Origin: a virus
Virus record (IMG/VR): IMGVR_UViG_3300002143_000235
Span: 124,001-188,000 of that record
Strand: one strand, 5' to 3'
Length of the DNA: 64,000 nt
Shown here: positions 15,425-22,888 of the stretch, piece after piece
Position numbering within the stretch: the first letter of the stretch is position 1
Layout of the letters: each line of letters starts with the position of its first letter
Made by a program: the position numbers and the translations under genes
The notes under the pieces: generated by a model
The model's input: only the letters and a program-made list of their open reading frames with translations
What the model was told of the DNA's origin: nothing
The model's database searches: none

Positions 15425-15951
15425 AACGAGTATCACGACATATGTCTAAATTACTTAGACATGATAGTGAAGGCCTTGTAATGGATAATGAAGGTTGGAT
15501 ACAGTGTAGTGATTTATGTAAGCATACAAACATTACATTAACAGAACTTCGTGATATTGTATCATCAAATGATAAGAAACGATTTGCATTTGATAAGTAT
15601 GAACAACGAATTCGTGCATCACAAGGTCACTCGAAAGGTATGAATATTGATATTACAATGCCATGTATAACACTAGTTCAACAAGATTTTCCAATATATC
15701 ATGGCACATCTATGTCTATTGCACAGAAAATTATAGGAACATCAATCCTACCAGGTGAACATATTTATGTACACTGAACAAAAAATCTTACTTTGGCATG
15801 GAAACGTGCTAGACAGCGTGATCGCGACAATCCAGCTCTGGTTGTTCTTGATGTAAAAAAATACCTAGCTGACGGAAATGTACTTTATATTTCTGAAAAT
15901 GAAGTGTATCATACAGGAGAAGTAGATGGAAAATATTTACGTATTGAATAA
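15409..15951 (+). pseudogene. kptA: KptA/Tpt1 RNA 2'-phosphotransferase interrupted by an in-frame TGA
   Basis: The Tpt1/KptA family removes an internal or terminal 2'-phosphate from RNA using NAD+, releasing ADP-ribose 1'',2''-cyclic phosphate. Family landmarks in order: RVSRHMSKLLRH (residues 6-17), EGWIQCSDL, YHGTSMSIAQKI and HIYVH. Then TGA (15775-15777), and in the same frame TKNLTLAWKRARQRDRDNPA, VVLDVKKYL, LYISENEVYHTGEV and a normal stop at 15951. The TGA falls where the family has HVHLS (a Leu position), one base from TTA. Total length (180 codons) matches the family. Either the gene is inactivated, TGA is read through, or there is a base error; no suppressor tRNA is seen in the window. 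Confidence 0.85.
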
Positions 15952-15962
15952 TTTTTTAATAA

Positions 15963-15996
15963 TTTGCACAACCTATTCATTTTTTATCTATATTTG
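15963..15996 (+). promoter_or_regulatory. extended promoter TTTGCAC...TATCTATATTTGTAA
   Basis: Second copy of the extended promoter seen at 8473-8507: TTTGCAC, CC, a T tract, then TATCTATATTTGTAA. Confidence 0.75.
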
Positions 15997-16020
15997 TAAG
16001 GTAAATTAAAAATAAAAAAT

Positions 16021-16758
16021 ATGACTGAAGTATTTATAACATCTTCGACATCCTACCGCATTGTAAAAAACGGTATTGAAATTTTTGAAACAAAAAACGC
16101 TCTTGCATCAATGAATGATGTATTAAATACACTTGGTTTAAATGCAGACGAAGTTTCAATTTTTTCAGGAGATGGTAATTTTGCACAAGAACATTCAATT
16201 ACGGGTATTGGTGCCTATCGTGAAATTTTAACAAATTACGATGCAAACGAAGACGAAACTCAAAGTGTTGACGAAATCATTGCTGAGATGAACGGCGGAA
16301 TGAAAGCACGTAATGCTGATCGTTATCGTCACATTGTAACACAAGAAACACCTACAGTTGAAGACGAAGAAGAAACGGTAACAGATAAACAATCTGAATC
16401 AAATCAACACGTACCAGTGGGAGCTGTTGAACGTCCAGAAATTGGTAATCTTATTTACATTGATGGAATGAAGAGTATTCTTCGTACAATTCTTGGTGGT
16501 GTTGCGACAGTATCTGCAGTTCATGATACAAATACTTATGTTCCAAACGGTGAATCGGATTCTTATATTGACGATCAATACGATGAAGAAGACTATAATG
16601 GTAATTACAGCGGTGAAGAAGATATTGAAACCACTGAGGCTAATATTATGGTTGAGATTGAAGAGTTCCCCGGAATATACTTCTCTTGGTCAATGTTACG
16701 TGCACGTCAAGAAGAACTTGCAGCACAGTACGGTTACAAACCAGCACAACAATTGTAA
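16021..16758 (+). CDS. acidic conserved phage protein of unknown function, 245 aa
   Basis: Three parts: an N-terminal beta-alpha region (VFITSSTSYRIVKNGIEIFE), a long acidic low-complexity middle (residues ~75-215, broken by GNLIYIDGMKSILRTILGG), and a conserved-looking end EEFPGIYFSWSMLRARQEEL. No enzymatic motif. It shares an extended promoter type with the 180-aa gene at 8530, has its own terminator, and is probably well expressed. Confidence 0.6.
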   Translation: MTEVFITSSTSYRIVKNGIEIFETKNALASMNDVLNTLGLNADEVSIFSGDGNFAQEHSITGIGAYREILTNYDANEDETQSVDEIIAEMNGGMKARNADRYRHIVTQETPTVEDEEETVTDKQSESNQHVPVGAVERPEIGNLIYIDGMKSILRTILGGVATVSAVHDTNTYVPNGESDSYIDDQYDEEDYNGNYSGEEDIETTEANIMVEIEEFPGIYFSWSMLRARQEELAAQYGYKPAQQL

Positions 16759-16773
16759 TTATTGATAAAATAA

Positions 16774-16803
16774 AAAAAACGTTTCAAATTGAAACGTTTT
16801 TTT
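16774..16803 (+). terminator. Rho-independent terminator
   Basis: Stem AAAACGTTTCAA/TTGAAACGTTTT with a one- to three-base loop, plus T run. Confidence 0.85.
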
Positions 16804-16863
16804 ATTTCGTAATTATTAAACAACTATCATTTTGTGATTTATAATAAAGAAAATAAATTACGT

Positions 16864-17493
16864 ATGGTTTCAGCTCTTACTTCGACTGCAAGACGTCGAA
16901 AGCTACCGCAAGGTTTCACACCGATGATTGTTGAAGAAACAGATTTAAATGCAAATAGCATTTCTGTTTTTGATAAGTTGATGCAGGAACGTATCATATT
17001 TTTAGGTGTAGAAATAGATGATTACATCGCAAATACGATTAATGCTCAATTATTATATTTAAATTCTGAAAGTGCTGATGAACCTATTTGGATGTATATC
17101 AACTCACCGGGCGGAAGTGTTTATTCTGGTCTAGCAATCTATGATACAATGAATATGATTGACGCACCAGTTTACACTTGTGTGATGGGATTAGCTGCTT
17201 CAATGGCATTTATTCTTGCTATTGCTGGTGAGAAGGGTCATAGATATGCTTTACCAAACAGTAAACTAATGTTGCACCAACCACTTGGTGGAATTGATTA
17301 CGCACAAGCTACTGATATTGCAATTCACAACGATGAAATTCAAGATCTTAAAAAAGATATAAACACAATAATTGCTGAACACACTGGTCAATCGATTGCC
17401 AAAGTGAAAAAACTTTCTGAGCGTGATACGTGGATGAAAGCTAGTGATGCATTAGCTTTCGGAGCAATTGATGTAGTGCGAACAAAAAAATAA
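16864..17493 (+). CDS. clpP: ClpP-type serine peptidase, 209 aa
   Basis: The catalytic triad of ClpP is complete: Ser113 in GLAASMAF, His138 in KLMLHQPLGG and Asp188 in SERDTWM (numbering from 16864). The oxyanion segment NSPGGSVYSGLAIYD and the C-terminal ASDALAFGAIDVV are also typical. In bacteria ClpP forms a tetradecameric chamber fed by ClpX/ClpA with tagged proteins, including those carrying the tmRNA tag. A slightly longer start (16834) is possible. The gene lies 91 nt upstream of a phage tmRNA gene, suggesting joint handling of stalled or tagged proteins. No Clp ATPase gene is in the window, so a host ATPase is presumably used. Confidence 0.92.
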   Translation: MVSALTSTARRRKLPQGFTPMIVEETDLNANSISVFDKLMQERIIFLGVEIDDYIANTINAQLLYLNSESADEPIWMYINSPGGSVYSGLAIYDTMNMIDAPVYTCVMGLAASMAFILAIAGEKGHRYALPNSKLMLHQPLGGIDYAQATDIAIHNDEIQDLKKDINTIIAEHTGQSIAKVKKLSERDTWMKASDALAFGAIDVVRTKK

Positions 17494-17550
17494 TGATACT
17501 GAAATTAAACAATCTTTTCAGATCACTATATAAATACTAACAAAGATACT

Positions 17551-17566
17551 TCTGATAATTATCAGA
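17551..17566. promoter_or_regulatory. perfect 16-bp palindrome upstream of the tmRNA
   Basis: TCTGATAATTATCAGA, between clpP and the tmRNA 5' end; could be an operator or a weak terminator stem. Confidence 0.4.
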
Positions 17567-17584
17567 GGATGTTCATTGACTTCT

Positions 17585-17963
17585 GGGGGTGACCGATTTT
17601 GATTTGCATTTGATATGTAAATAAGCATGTGGTGATAGTATAATTTCACCTTAAAAAGAATACACAACAATAAACGCAAACACTAAAAATTCTGCAGCTT
17701 TCGCACAGATCGCAGCAGACCTTGGAGCAAATGCAGTTACGACTGTAAACGATACGGCTGATATCGTTGAATTTGCAGCCTAAGGTACTCCGAAAGGACT
17801 TAACACAGCACAAGAGGTTCTGACACGCCTGAACAAATGTGTCAACAAAGTTTTGTATGTCTTCACAAGACATTCTATTTGGTCCGCAAAGAAAAGTGGA
17901 ATAAACATGTAGAAGGTTTATCCTATTGCTGTAAAGATCGGGGTTTGATTCCCCGCACCTCCA
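17585..17963 (+). ncRNA. ssrA: transfer-messenger RNA (tmRNA) with a 35-residue tag frame
   Basis: 5' end GGGGGTGACCGATTTTGA and 3' end CACCTCC plus A close a 7-bp acceptor stem that includes the G3-U pair required for alanylation. The T-arm is CGGGG-TTTGATT-CCCCG, and ACATGTAG precedes it as in other tmRNAs. A tag frame opens with GCA at 17676 and ends at TAA 17781. It encodes ANTKNSAAFA, a 25-residue remainder and a final VEFAA, which looks like a ClpXP-type degron. Known tags are mostly about 10 residues, so 35 is at the upper end. Length is ~379 nt. CCA is not encoded. tmRNA rescues ribosomes stalled on broken mRNA; the phage may use it when host or phage mRNAs are degraded. Confidence 0.93.
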
Positions 17964-17964
17964 C

Positions 17965-17997
17965 AAAAAAGGCTTCAAATTCTTGAAGCCTTTTTTA
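17965..17997 (+). terminator. terminator of the tmRNA gene
   Basis: Stem AAAGGCTTCAA/TTGAAGCCTTT, A run before and T run after. Confidence 0.85.
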
Positions 17998-18036
17998 TTT
18001 CATAAAATCTCGGTATATTTACTAAAATTGTAAATT

Positions 18037-18744
18037 ATGATTAAATCCAACAATATCAAACGAGCAATAAAGAATATGTTGAACAACATTCATACACATT
18101 TTATATTCAATTCAGGTTTTCGTAAAGTATTTTTTACGTCTATTGTTATGAGTCTTATGTTTCCGCTTATTTGGCTTATGGGTTATAAGGATAGAGATCT
18201 TATTGTTATGGCACAAAGAAATAACATTACTCAACTTAAATCAGATACAATCCGTTTAAAATCAGAAATGATTGCATATGTTGATGACGTGAATGCTTAC
18301 AACGAGTTGACATCAGATCATGATTACATTCGTTACATGGCTTTTAAGCACTCCGATATCATTGTACCTAAGGATTTTAATGCTAGTGACCTTAAAGTGC
18401 TTCACAGGATGTGTAAACGCTTCAATGTTCCTTATTCATATGTCTATCGATTAATTTATAAAGAAAGTAAATTTATTCCTGGACTTGTGTCGAGTGGTGG
18501 TGCACGTGGGTATATGCAATTAATGCCAGCAACATATTTAATTTATAAATCAAAATACATAAAAAAATACAATGATTTTGATACCTACACAGATAATCAG
18601 AAAAATCTTGTTATTGGTACATTCATGATTGCCACAATATATGAAAAATATGGTGATTGGAAAAAGGTATTTGCTTGCTACAATACAGGCAATCCAAAAA
18701 ATACACACCTAGCATATGTAAACTTTATTGTAAAAATAAGATAA
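18037..18744 (+). CDS. membrane-anchored lytic transglycosylase (SLT domain), 235 aa
   Basis: A hydrophobic segment at residues ~31-50 (VFFTSIVMSLMFPLIWLMGY) anchors the protein, and a short coiled stretch follows. The SLT/goose-lysozyme-like domain then shows the catalytic Glu143 in YRLIYKESKFIPGL, the G-A-R-G-YMQLMPAT motif and the ACYNTG motif. The family cleaves peptidoglycan between MurNAc and GlcNAc. Its position away from the tail genes and its N-terminal anchor suggest lysis from within or local wall remodelling rather than a tail spike. Upstream there is a TATATTTA box (18012). Confidence 0.85.
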   Translation: MIKSNNIKRAIKNMLNNIHTHFIFNSGFRKVFFTSIVMSLMFPLIWLMGYKDRDLIVMAQRNNITQLKSDTIRLKSEMIAYVDDVNAYNELTSDHDYIRYMAFKHSDIIVPKDFNASDLKVLHRMCKRFNVPYSYVYRLIYKESKFIPGLVSSGGARGYMQLMPATYLIYKSKYIKKYNDFDTYTDNQKNLVIGTFMIATIYEKYGDWKKVFACYNTGNPKNTHLAYVNFIVKIR

Positions 18745-18759
18745 AATAAAAAAGAAGTC

Positions 18760-19053
18760 ATGGCACGATACAAATACAAATTGGATACAGACAAATTATC
18801 AGTAAGTTATAAAATTTTAGTGTTAGTGGTTGGTATTTTATTTATGGCTTCAATAATAACTGGTATTGGTGCGATTATAAGTATTGCCATATCAAGTCAA
18901 ATAACAAATTATTGGTGTATAGTATGTTTTTTTATATCATTATTTTATGTGATTTTAAGAGCAATATCAAAACCATTAATATTTGATACTGATGATGAAA
19001 TAAAAAAAGAATTTAGGAAGATAACTAAAGATGAAAAAGAGACTATATGTTGA
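18760..19053 (+). CDS. two-pass membrane protein, 97 aa
   Basis: Two hydrophobic segments (residues ~18-42 and ~50-68) with basic N-terminus and a charged C-terminal tail (DDEIKKEFRKITKDEKE). It lies 15 nt after the transglycosylase gene and its end overlaps the nucleotidase gene by 23 nt. A small membrane protein next to a cell-wall enzyme could be a holin, but holin families are not recognisable from sequence alone. Confidence 0.6.
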   Translation: MARYKYKLDTDKLSVSYKILVLVVGILFMASIITGIGAIISIAISSQITNYWCIVCFFISLFYVILRAISKPLIFDTDDEIKKEFRKITKDEKETIC

Positions 19054-19510
19054 TTTAGATGGTGTTTTATGTGATATTGCTGCACAACATGTTACATATA
19101 AAAAACTTTTCCCAACACAACCATATCCACAATCACAATATGGTTTTTTTAGTGGAATGCTTCCTATTAAAGATGGTGTTGAAACTGTCAAACAATTGAT
19201 GAAGTATTTTGATGTATGGATCTGTACTGCACCAAGTTGGAAAAATCCAATGTGTTTAGCAGAAAAAAATATGTGGATTAGACAACATTTTGGAATCGAT
19301 TTTTGTGAAAAAATTATTATTACATCAGATAAATCATTATGTATTGGTGATTATCTTATTGATGATAATCTTGAAGGTCGTGGACAGGATAGATTTATGG
19401 GTGAATTAATTCATTTTGGTTCACAAATTTTTTTTACGTGGCAAGATGTTTACAACTATCTAATTAAAAAAGAATCAATTAAATTTCCTATTTTACAGAT
19501 CAATGGCTGA
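19031..19510 (+). CDS. 5'(3')-deoxyribonucleotidase (NT5C-type HAD), 159 aa
   Basis: HAD motif I is LYVDLDGVLCDI at the N-terminus (nucleophile and acid/base Asp). It is followed by LPIKDGVETVKQL, motif II WICTAPSWKNP, a segment EKIIITSDKSL with the motif III Lys, and motif IV YLIDDN. This order and spacing match the phage and bacterial 5'(3')-deoxyribonucleotidases that dephosphorylate dNMPs, used in phages to balance nucleotide pools. It overlaps both neighbours, which points to co-translation with the DUF4326 and macrodomain genes. Confidence 0.85.
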   Translation: MKKRLYVDLDGVLCDIAAQHVTYKKLFPTQPYPQSQYGFFSGMLPIKDGVETVKQLMKYFDVWICTAPSWKNPMCLAEKNMWIRQHFGIDFCEKIIITSDKSLCIGDYLIDDNLEGRGQDRFMGELIHFGSQIFFTWQDVYNYLIKKESIKFPILQING

Positions 19511-19808
19511 GACAAAAGTTGTTCACTGTAAGAAGGATGCATTTGACATCTATATTGGTCGTGGAAGCATTTATGGTAATCCATTTACACATATAAAGGA
19601 TAGAGAAACAAAAGCTGAATTTGTGGTAGCAACTAGATCGGAAGCTATTGAAAGTTATCGAGAATGGATTAAAAGCCAACCAAATATTTTACAAAAGCTT
19701 GAAACATTGAGAGGTAAACGTCTTGGTTGTTTTTGTGCGCCTAAAACATGTCACGGTGATATACTTGTGGAATTATTAAACGGAAAACAATACCATTCAA
19801 TTTTTTGA
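19503..19808 (+). CDS. DUF4326 protein, 101 aa
   Basis: Matches the DUF4326 pattern: YIGRGSIYGNPFTH near the start, EAIESYREWIKSQ in the middle, and LRGKRLGCFCAPKTCHGDIL at the end, with Cys/His residues that could bind a metal or carry chemistry. The biochemical role is not established. It overlaps the nucleotidase gene at its start and the macrodomain-like gene at its end (by four bases), so it may belong to the nucleotide or ADP-ribose branch of the phage's metabolism. Confidence 0.8.
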   Translation: MAETKVVHCKKDAFDIYIGRGSIYGNPFTHIKDRETKAEFVVATRSEAIESYREWIKSQPNILQKLETLRGKRLGCFCAPKTCHGDILVELLNGKQYHSIF

Positions 19809-20248
19809 TTACTTATAAAACATATACTGGTTTACTTACTTATTTAGATGAGAACAGTATTTTTGTTTTTGGTTCAAATACACAGGGTCGACATGGTAAA
19901 GGTTCAGCATTGACAGCTAAGATTTATTTTGGTGCAATCTATGGTAAAGCTAGAGGTAGACAGGGACAATCATATGCTATTGTAACAAAAGATCTTACAA
20001 AGAAAATTCATCCAAGTATACCACGACAAGTTGTTGTGGATCAAATATGTATTCTTTACGACTATGCATTAAATAATCCAAAACTTCAATTTTACGTAGC
20101 TTATAATGGAATCAGTAAAAATCTGAATGGCTATTCAAATCAAGAAATGGTAGAAATGTTTTCAACATTTGAAATTCCAATTAATATGATATTTGAATGG
20201 GAGTTCAGTAAACTTCTTAAAGCTCCCACACGTTTATCACTCTTTTAA
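19805..20248 (+). CDS. macrodomain-like (ADP-ribose-binding) protein, 147 aa, TTG start
   Basis: The segment IFVFGSNTQGRHGKGSALTA (residues ~18-37) is the phage-type version of the macrodomain nucleotide loop, in which Asn and the Gly-rich loop contact ADP-ribose. Downstream strands (SYAIVTK, QFYVAYNG) fit the alpha/beta/alpha sandwich. Macrodomains bind or hydrolyse ADP-ribose, ADP-ribosylated proteins or Tpt1/PARP products. The only plausible start is TTG overlapping the DUF4326 stop (TTTTGA). It could read or erase marks made by the phage PARP or mART. Confidence 0.75.
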   Translation: MITYKTYTGLLTYLDENSIFVFGSNTQGRHGKGSALTAKIYFGAIYGKARGRQGQSYAIVTKDLTKKIHPSIPRQVVVDQICILYDYALNNPKLQFYVAYNGISKNLNGYSNQEMVEMFSTFEIPINMIFEWEFSKLLKAPTRLSLF

Positions 20249-20258
20249 TATATACGAT

Positions 20259-20582
20259 ATGCAACGATTTAAGCAACTAAAAACAGATGAAAAAGTAATA
20301 ACTATCTCAAAAGAGGTAGAACAATATCTTTATTCATCGCCTTTTTCATGGTTGTTAATGTGTGAACTTGATGATGCAGATATTGAAATTAAAAACAATG
20401 TACTTTATTGGAATTCCGGTATAATTTATTGGGGTATATGGGAATGGGGTGTATTCGTAAATGGTGATTTTAGATCAGGTACGTGGCTTGGTGGAATACT
20501 ACTTGGTGGAACTGTCAGTGCTGATTGGCATCGAGGTGTTTTGAAGACTGGTCAATTAAAAGGAAAACGTCTAGATACATGA
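20259..20582 (+). CDS. Trp-Gly repeat protein, 107 aa
   Basis: Residues ~45-100 form short repeats of the type W-x-x-G-x(5)-G-F (IIYWGIWEWGVFVNGDFRSG, then TWLGGILLGG and WHRGVLKTG), resembling MORN-like or Gly-Trp beta-hairpin repeats. No catalytic motif. Start at 20259; the stop overlaps the start of the next gene (ATGA). Function unknown. Confidence 0.6.
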   Translation: MQRFKQLKTDEKVITISKEVEQYLYSSPFSWLLMCELDDADIEIKNNVLYWNSGIIYWGIWEWGVFVNGDFRSGTWLGGILLGGTVSADWHRGVLKTGQLKGKRLDT

Positions 20583-21397
20583 GAAAAGCAATACACTGGG
20601 TTGATTTAGATGAGACTATTTGGCGTACAAATGCTAAATGGTGGATTGTTGATAAACGAAATCCTTCTACATATTTAATGCGTATTACACAGTATGACGC
20701 ACAACTTATTCTTAATGGTAAATACATGCAAGATGGTCAAGAAATTAATTATAATGGAATGACAGGTTGGTTGTCAAATGAATTGATAACTAAAATCAAA
20801 CAAAAACGTGCAATTGATTTGAAAGACATTGGAATATCATTTCGTGAGTACCAGGATGAGAAATTGATCATTAATCAAACAAAAGATATGTTTATCTTTA
20901 TTGATCGAATAAGTCTTATAAAAAAATCTACTGATACTGTTAATCTTCTAACAGCACGTTCAAATGCAAGAGCACATATTCAACTTGTTGAGATTTTGAA
21001 AAAAGAATTAAAAGAACACGGATTGAATATTAATAAGAGTATGTTTGTAAACGATCCTCTTGTTATGAACAGTTACGGCTCTACATCAGATAAAAAATTA
21101 ATAGTTATTATTGAATCAATTATTGGTTACCAAGTAAAAGATAATACATTCACACCAATTATGTGTGATCATTACGATGATTGTCATTTTTACGATGATG
21201 AAGATTTAAATATAAGTGCATGTGAAGGTATTAATGCACGAATATCAACATTGTTGAACAATACACAACCATGGTTAAAACAACGTGTTGTTGAGCGTAT
21301 AAATTTAGCAGAAAAAAAATTGATACTAAATCATGTTACTACGAATGAATTGAATCCATTTACTACTCAAGTGATAGATATCAAGATGCATTCATAA
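20579..21397 (+). CDS. HAD-like protein with long C-terminal region, 272 aa
   Basis: Starts with AIHWVDLDETIWRTNAKWW, where DLDET fits HAD motif I. NLLTARSNARAHIQLV fits motif II (Thr followed by a basic segment). An acidic cluster with HYDDCHFYDDE is in the region expected for motif IV. Such single-domain phage HADs are often nucleotide or RNA-end phosphatases; the substrate is not determinable here. It ends the co-translated string that begins at 18760. Confidence 0.65.
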   Translation: MRKAIHWVDLDETIWRTNAKWWIVDKRNPSTYLMRITQYDAQLILNGKYMQDGQEINYNGMTGWLSNELITKIKQKRAIDLKDIGISFREYQDEKLIINQTKDMFIFIDRISLIKKSTDTVNLLTARSNARAHIQLVEILKKELKEHGLNINKSMFVNDPLVMNSYGSTSDKKLIVIIESIIGYQVKDNTFTPIMCDHYDDCHFYDDEDLNISACEGINARISTLLNNTQPWLKQRVVERINLAEKKLILNHVTTNELNPFTTQVIDIKMHS

Positions 21398-21401
21398 TGT
21401 T

Positions 21402-21432
21402 TTGAGTTGCTCTGTTTCATCAACTCAATTTT
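21402..21432 (+). terminator. Rho-independent terminator
   Basis: Stem TTGAGTTG/CAACTCAA with an 11-nt loop and four T, just after the HAD-like gene. Confidence 0.65.
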
Positions 21433-21457
21433 AGGACCGCTATAGTTATAGCAAAAC

Positions 21458-21488
21458 AAAACACCAGAATTCGCTACTCTGGTGTTTT
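21458..21488 (+). terminator. second terminator before the baseplate genes
   Basis: Stem AAAACACCAGA/TCTGGTGTTTT. A small hairpin GCTATA/TATAGC lies between it and the first terminator. Confidence 0.8.
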
Positions 21489-21573
21489 ATTTTTTAATCT
21501 TTTTTGTGAAACTGTTGTATAATATTATGATATTAACACAAATTTTACTCTATAGATGAGCAAGTACATCGGT

Positions 21574-21582
21574 AATATATAA
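21574..21582 (+). promoter_or_regulatory. candidate late promoter motif AATATATAA
   Basis: AATATATAA 23 nt before the gp26-like gene. Same motif recurs before other virion genes. Confidence 0.6.
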
Positions 21583-21605
21583 GAAAAATAGAAGTTTAAA
21601 GACAT

Positions 21606-22562
21606 ATGTCAGATCAACCAGATCACCTGATGAATTTTCTAGGTGAGAATCACAAGCCTGAACAACCAGAGATCATAACAAATATTGAAACTTTTGGACA
21701 AAGTACACGTCAAAAAGTTAAACACATTGAAACTACAGCCGATTCAAATTGGATAGATATTGAACTTGCATTTCTTCCTTATAATAAATTTTATAAAGAT
21801 GGAACACATATTTTCATTAGACCAGCAAAAACCATCGAAATTGAATCATTTGCTATTGTGAATGATAAGAATCCATTTGATGTTCAACTAAAAGTTAATG
21901 AACTTATTAAAGCCTGTACTAAAGTGCAACATCTTGATGGACACATTGGATCTTATGAAGAAATTCAAGATGGTGATCGTGAAACATTAGCAATTTTAAT
22001 TGCTCGTGCTTCAGCTAAGAATGGACGTAAGATTGCTAAGACTGTTAATTGTACATGTGGTAGTGAAGAAGTTATTGAATTTATTCCAGCAAATTATGTT
22101 TATCAAGAACCAAATGCAGAAGCAGAAGCATGGTTCAATCCAAACACAAAACGTTACGAATTTCAATTAGCTGATGGATCACAGATTAATCTTGCACCAC
22201 CATCAATTGGACTTGCCAGTAGCATCAATCAGTATATTTTTTACAAGACTGCACAAAGTGAAGGTAAGATTATGCCAAATTTATCATTTATGCAGATCTT
22301 ACCTTATATTAAAGCTGCAAATGGTGTTACTGAATTGACAACAGAACAATTAGAGACAGAAGAATTTGCATTTGGTAAAATGAATGATGAGCATTTTATG
22401 TTTATTGATGATGCTGTTGAAAAAATTAATTACGGTGTAAAGGAGGCACGATGCAACTGTTCGAAGTGCGGGAAAGAGTTGACCACACCCTTTCGCTACC
22501 CTAACGGAGCTCGAGCTCTTCTCATTATTCCAAATGCCTTTAACCAGCTTATCAGAAAATGA
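21606..22562 (+). CDS. T4 gp26-like baseplate hub assembly protein, 318 aa
   Basis: Overall layout resembles T4 baseplate proteins gp26/gp51: an N-terminal part with WIDIELAFLPYNKFYKDGTH, a central helical part with FDVQLKVNELIKACTK and DRETLAILIARASAKNGRK, and cysteine pairs (CTCGSEE and CNCSKCGKE) of a possible zinc site. This family acts in baseplate hub assembly and is not always part of the virion. The 84-aa gene that follows overlaps by 29 nt and looks like its small partner. Late-type promoter upstream. Confidence 0.6.
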   Translation: MSDQPDHLMNFLGENHKPEQPEIITNIETFGQSTRQKVKHIETTADSNWIDIELAFLPYNKFYKDGTHIFIRPAKTIEIESFAIVNDKNPFDVQLKVNELIKACTKVQHLDGHIGSYEEIQDGDRETLAILIARASAKNGRKIAKTVNCTCGSEEVIEFIPANYVYQEPNAEAEAWFNPNTKRYEFQLADGSQINLAPPSIGLASSINQYIFYKTAQSEGKIMPNLSFMQILPYIKAANGVTELTTEQLETEEFAFGKMNDEHFMFIDDAVEKINYGVKEARCNCSKCGKELTTPFRYPNGARALLIIPNAFNQLIRK

Positions 22563-22788
22563 GTTTGAGTTCATGATGCAGTCAAGACAACCCTTGTCTG
22601 AAATTATGAACATGCCTTATTGGAAATTTGAAGATTTTATCGAACGTCTTAATAAACGAAATGAAGAGATGAATCATGAAAGAAAAAAACAAGAAGAGCA
22701 ACAAAATAAGTCACAATCACAATACAGTGCGAGTGCTTTAAAAGCTGGACCAAATATGAATAACTTTAAAGTTCCGAAATTTAGATAA
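22534..22788 (+). CDS. gp51-like baseplate chaperone, 84 aa
   Basis: Short helical protein with MNMPYWKFEDFIERLNKRNEE, which fits the small baseplate-hub chaperones that accompany gp26-like proteins in T4-type phages. The C-terminal half is Gln/Ser-rich and probably disordered. Its start lies inside the gp26-like gene, and its stop codon lies within the terminator hairpin. Confidence 0.5.
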   Translation: MPLTSLSENEFEFMMQSRQPLSEIMNMPYWKFEDFIERLNKRNEEMNHERKKQEEQQNKSQSQYSASALKAGPNMNNFKVPKFR

Positions 22789-22806
22789 TTTCGGAACTTT
22801 TTTTTA
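22768..22806 (+). terminator. terminator containing the stop codon of the 84-aa gene
   Basis: 14-bp perfect stem AAAGTTCCGAAATT/AATTTCGGAACTTT; the TAG ATAA region with the stop forms the loop. T run follows. Confidence 0.9.
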
Positions 22807-22861
22807 AACAATTTGTATTTATATGTTTATAAGTATTAGACATGCCGGTCTCTAAATGAGC

Positions 22862-22870
22862 AATATATAA
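22862..22870 (+). promoter_or_regulatory. candidate late promoter motif AATATATAA
   Basis: AATATATAA 18 nt before the 254-aa gene. Confidence 0.6.
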
Positions 22871-22888
22871 ATACATACATTTCTTATT

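Noticed and set aside
17646-17978. 110-codon minus-strand ORF across the tmRNA
   Set aside because: It is antisense to a well-defined tmRNA and rich in Cys as a by-product of that sequence.
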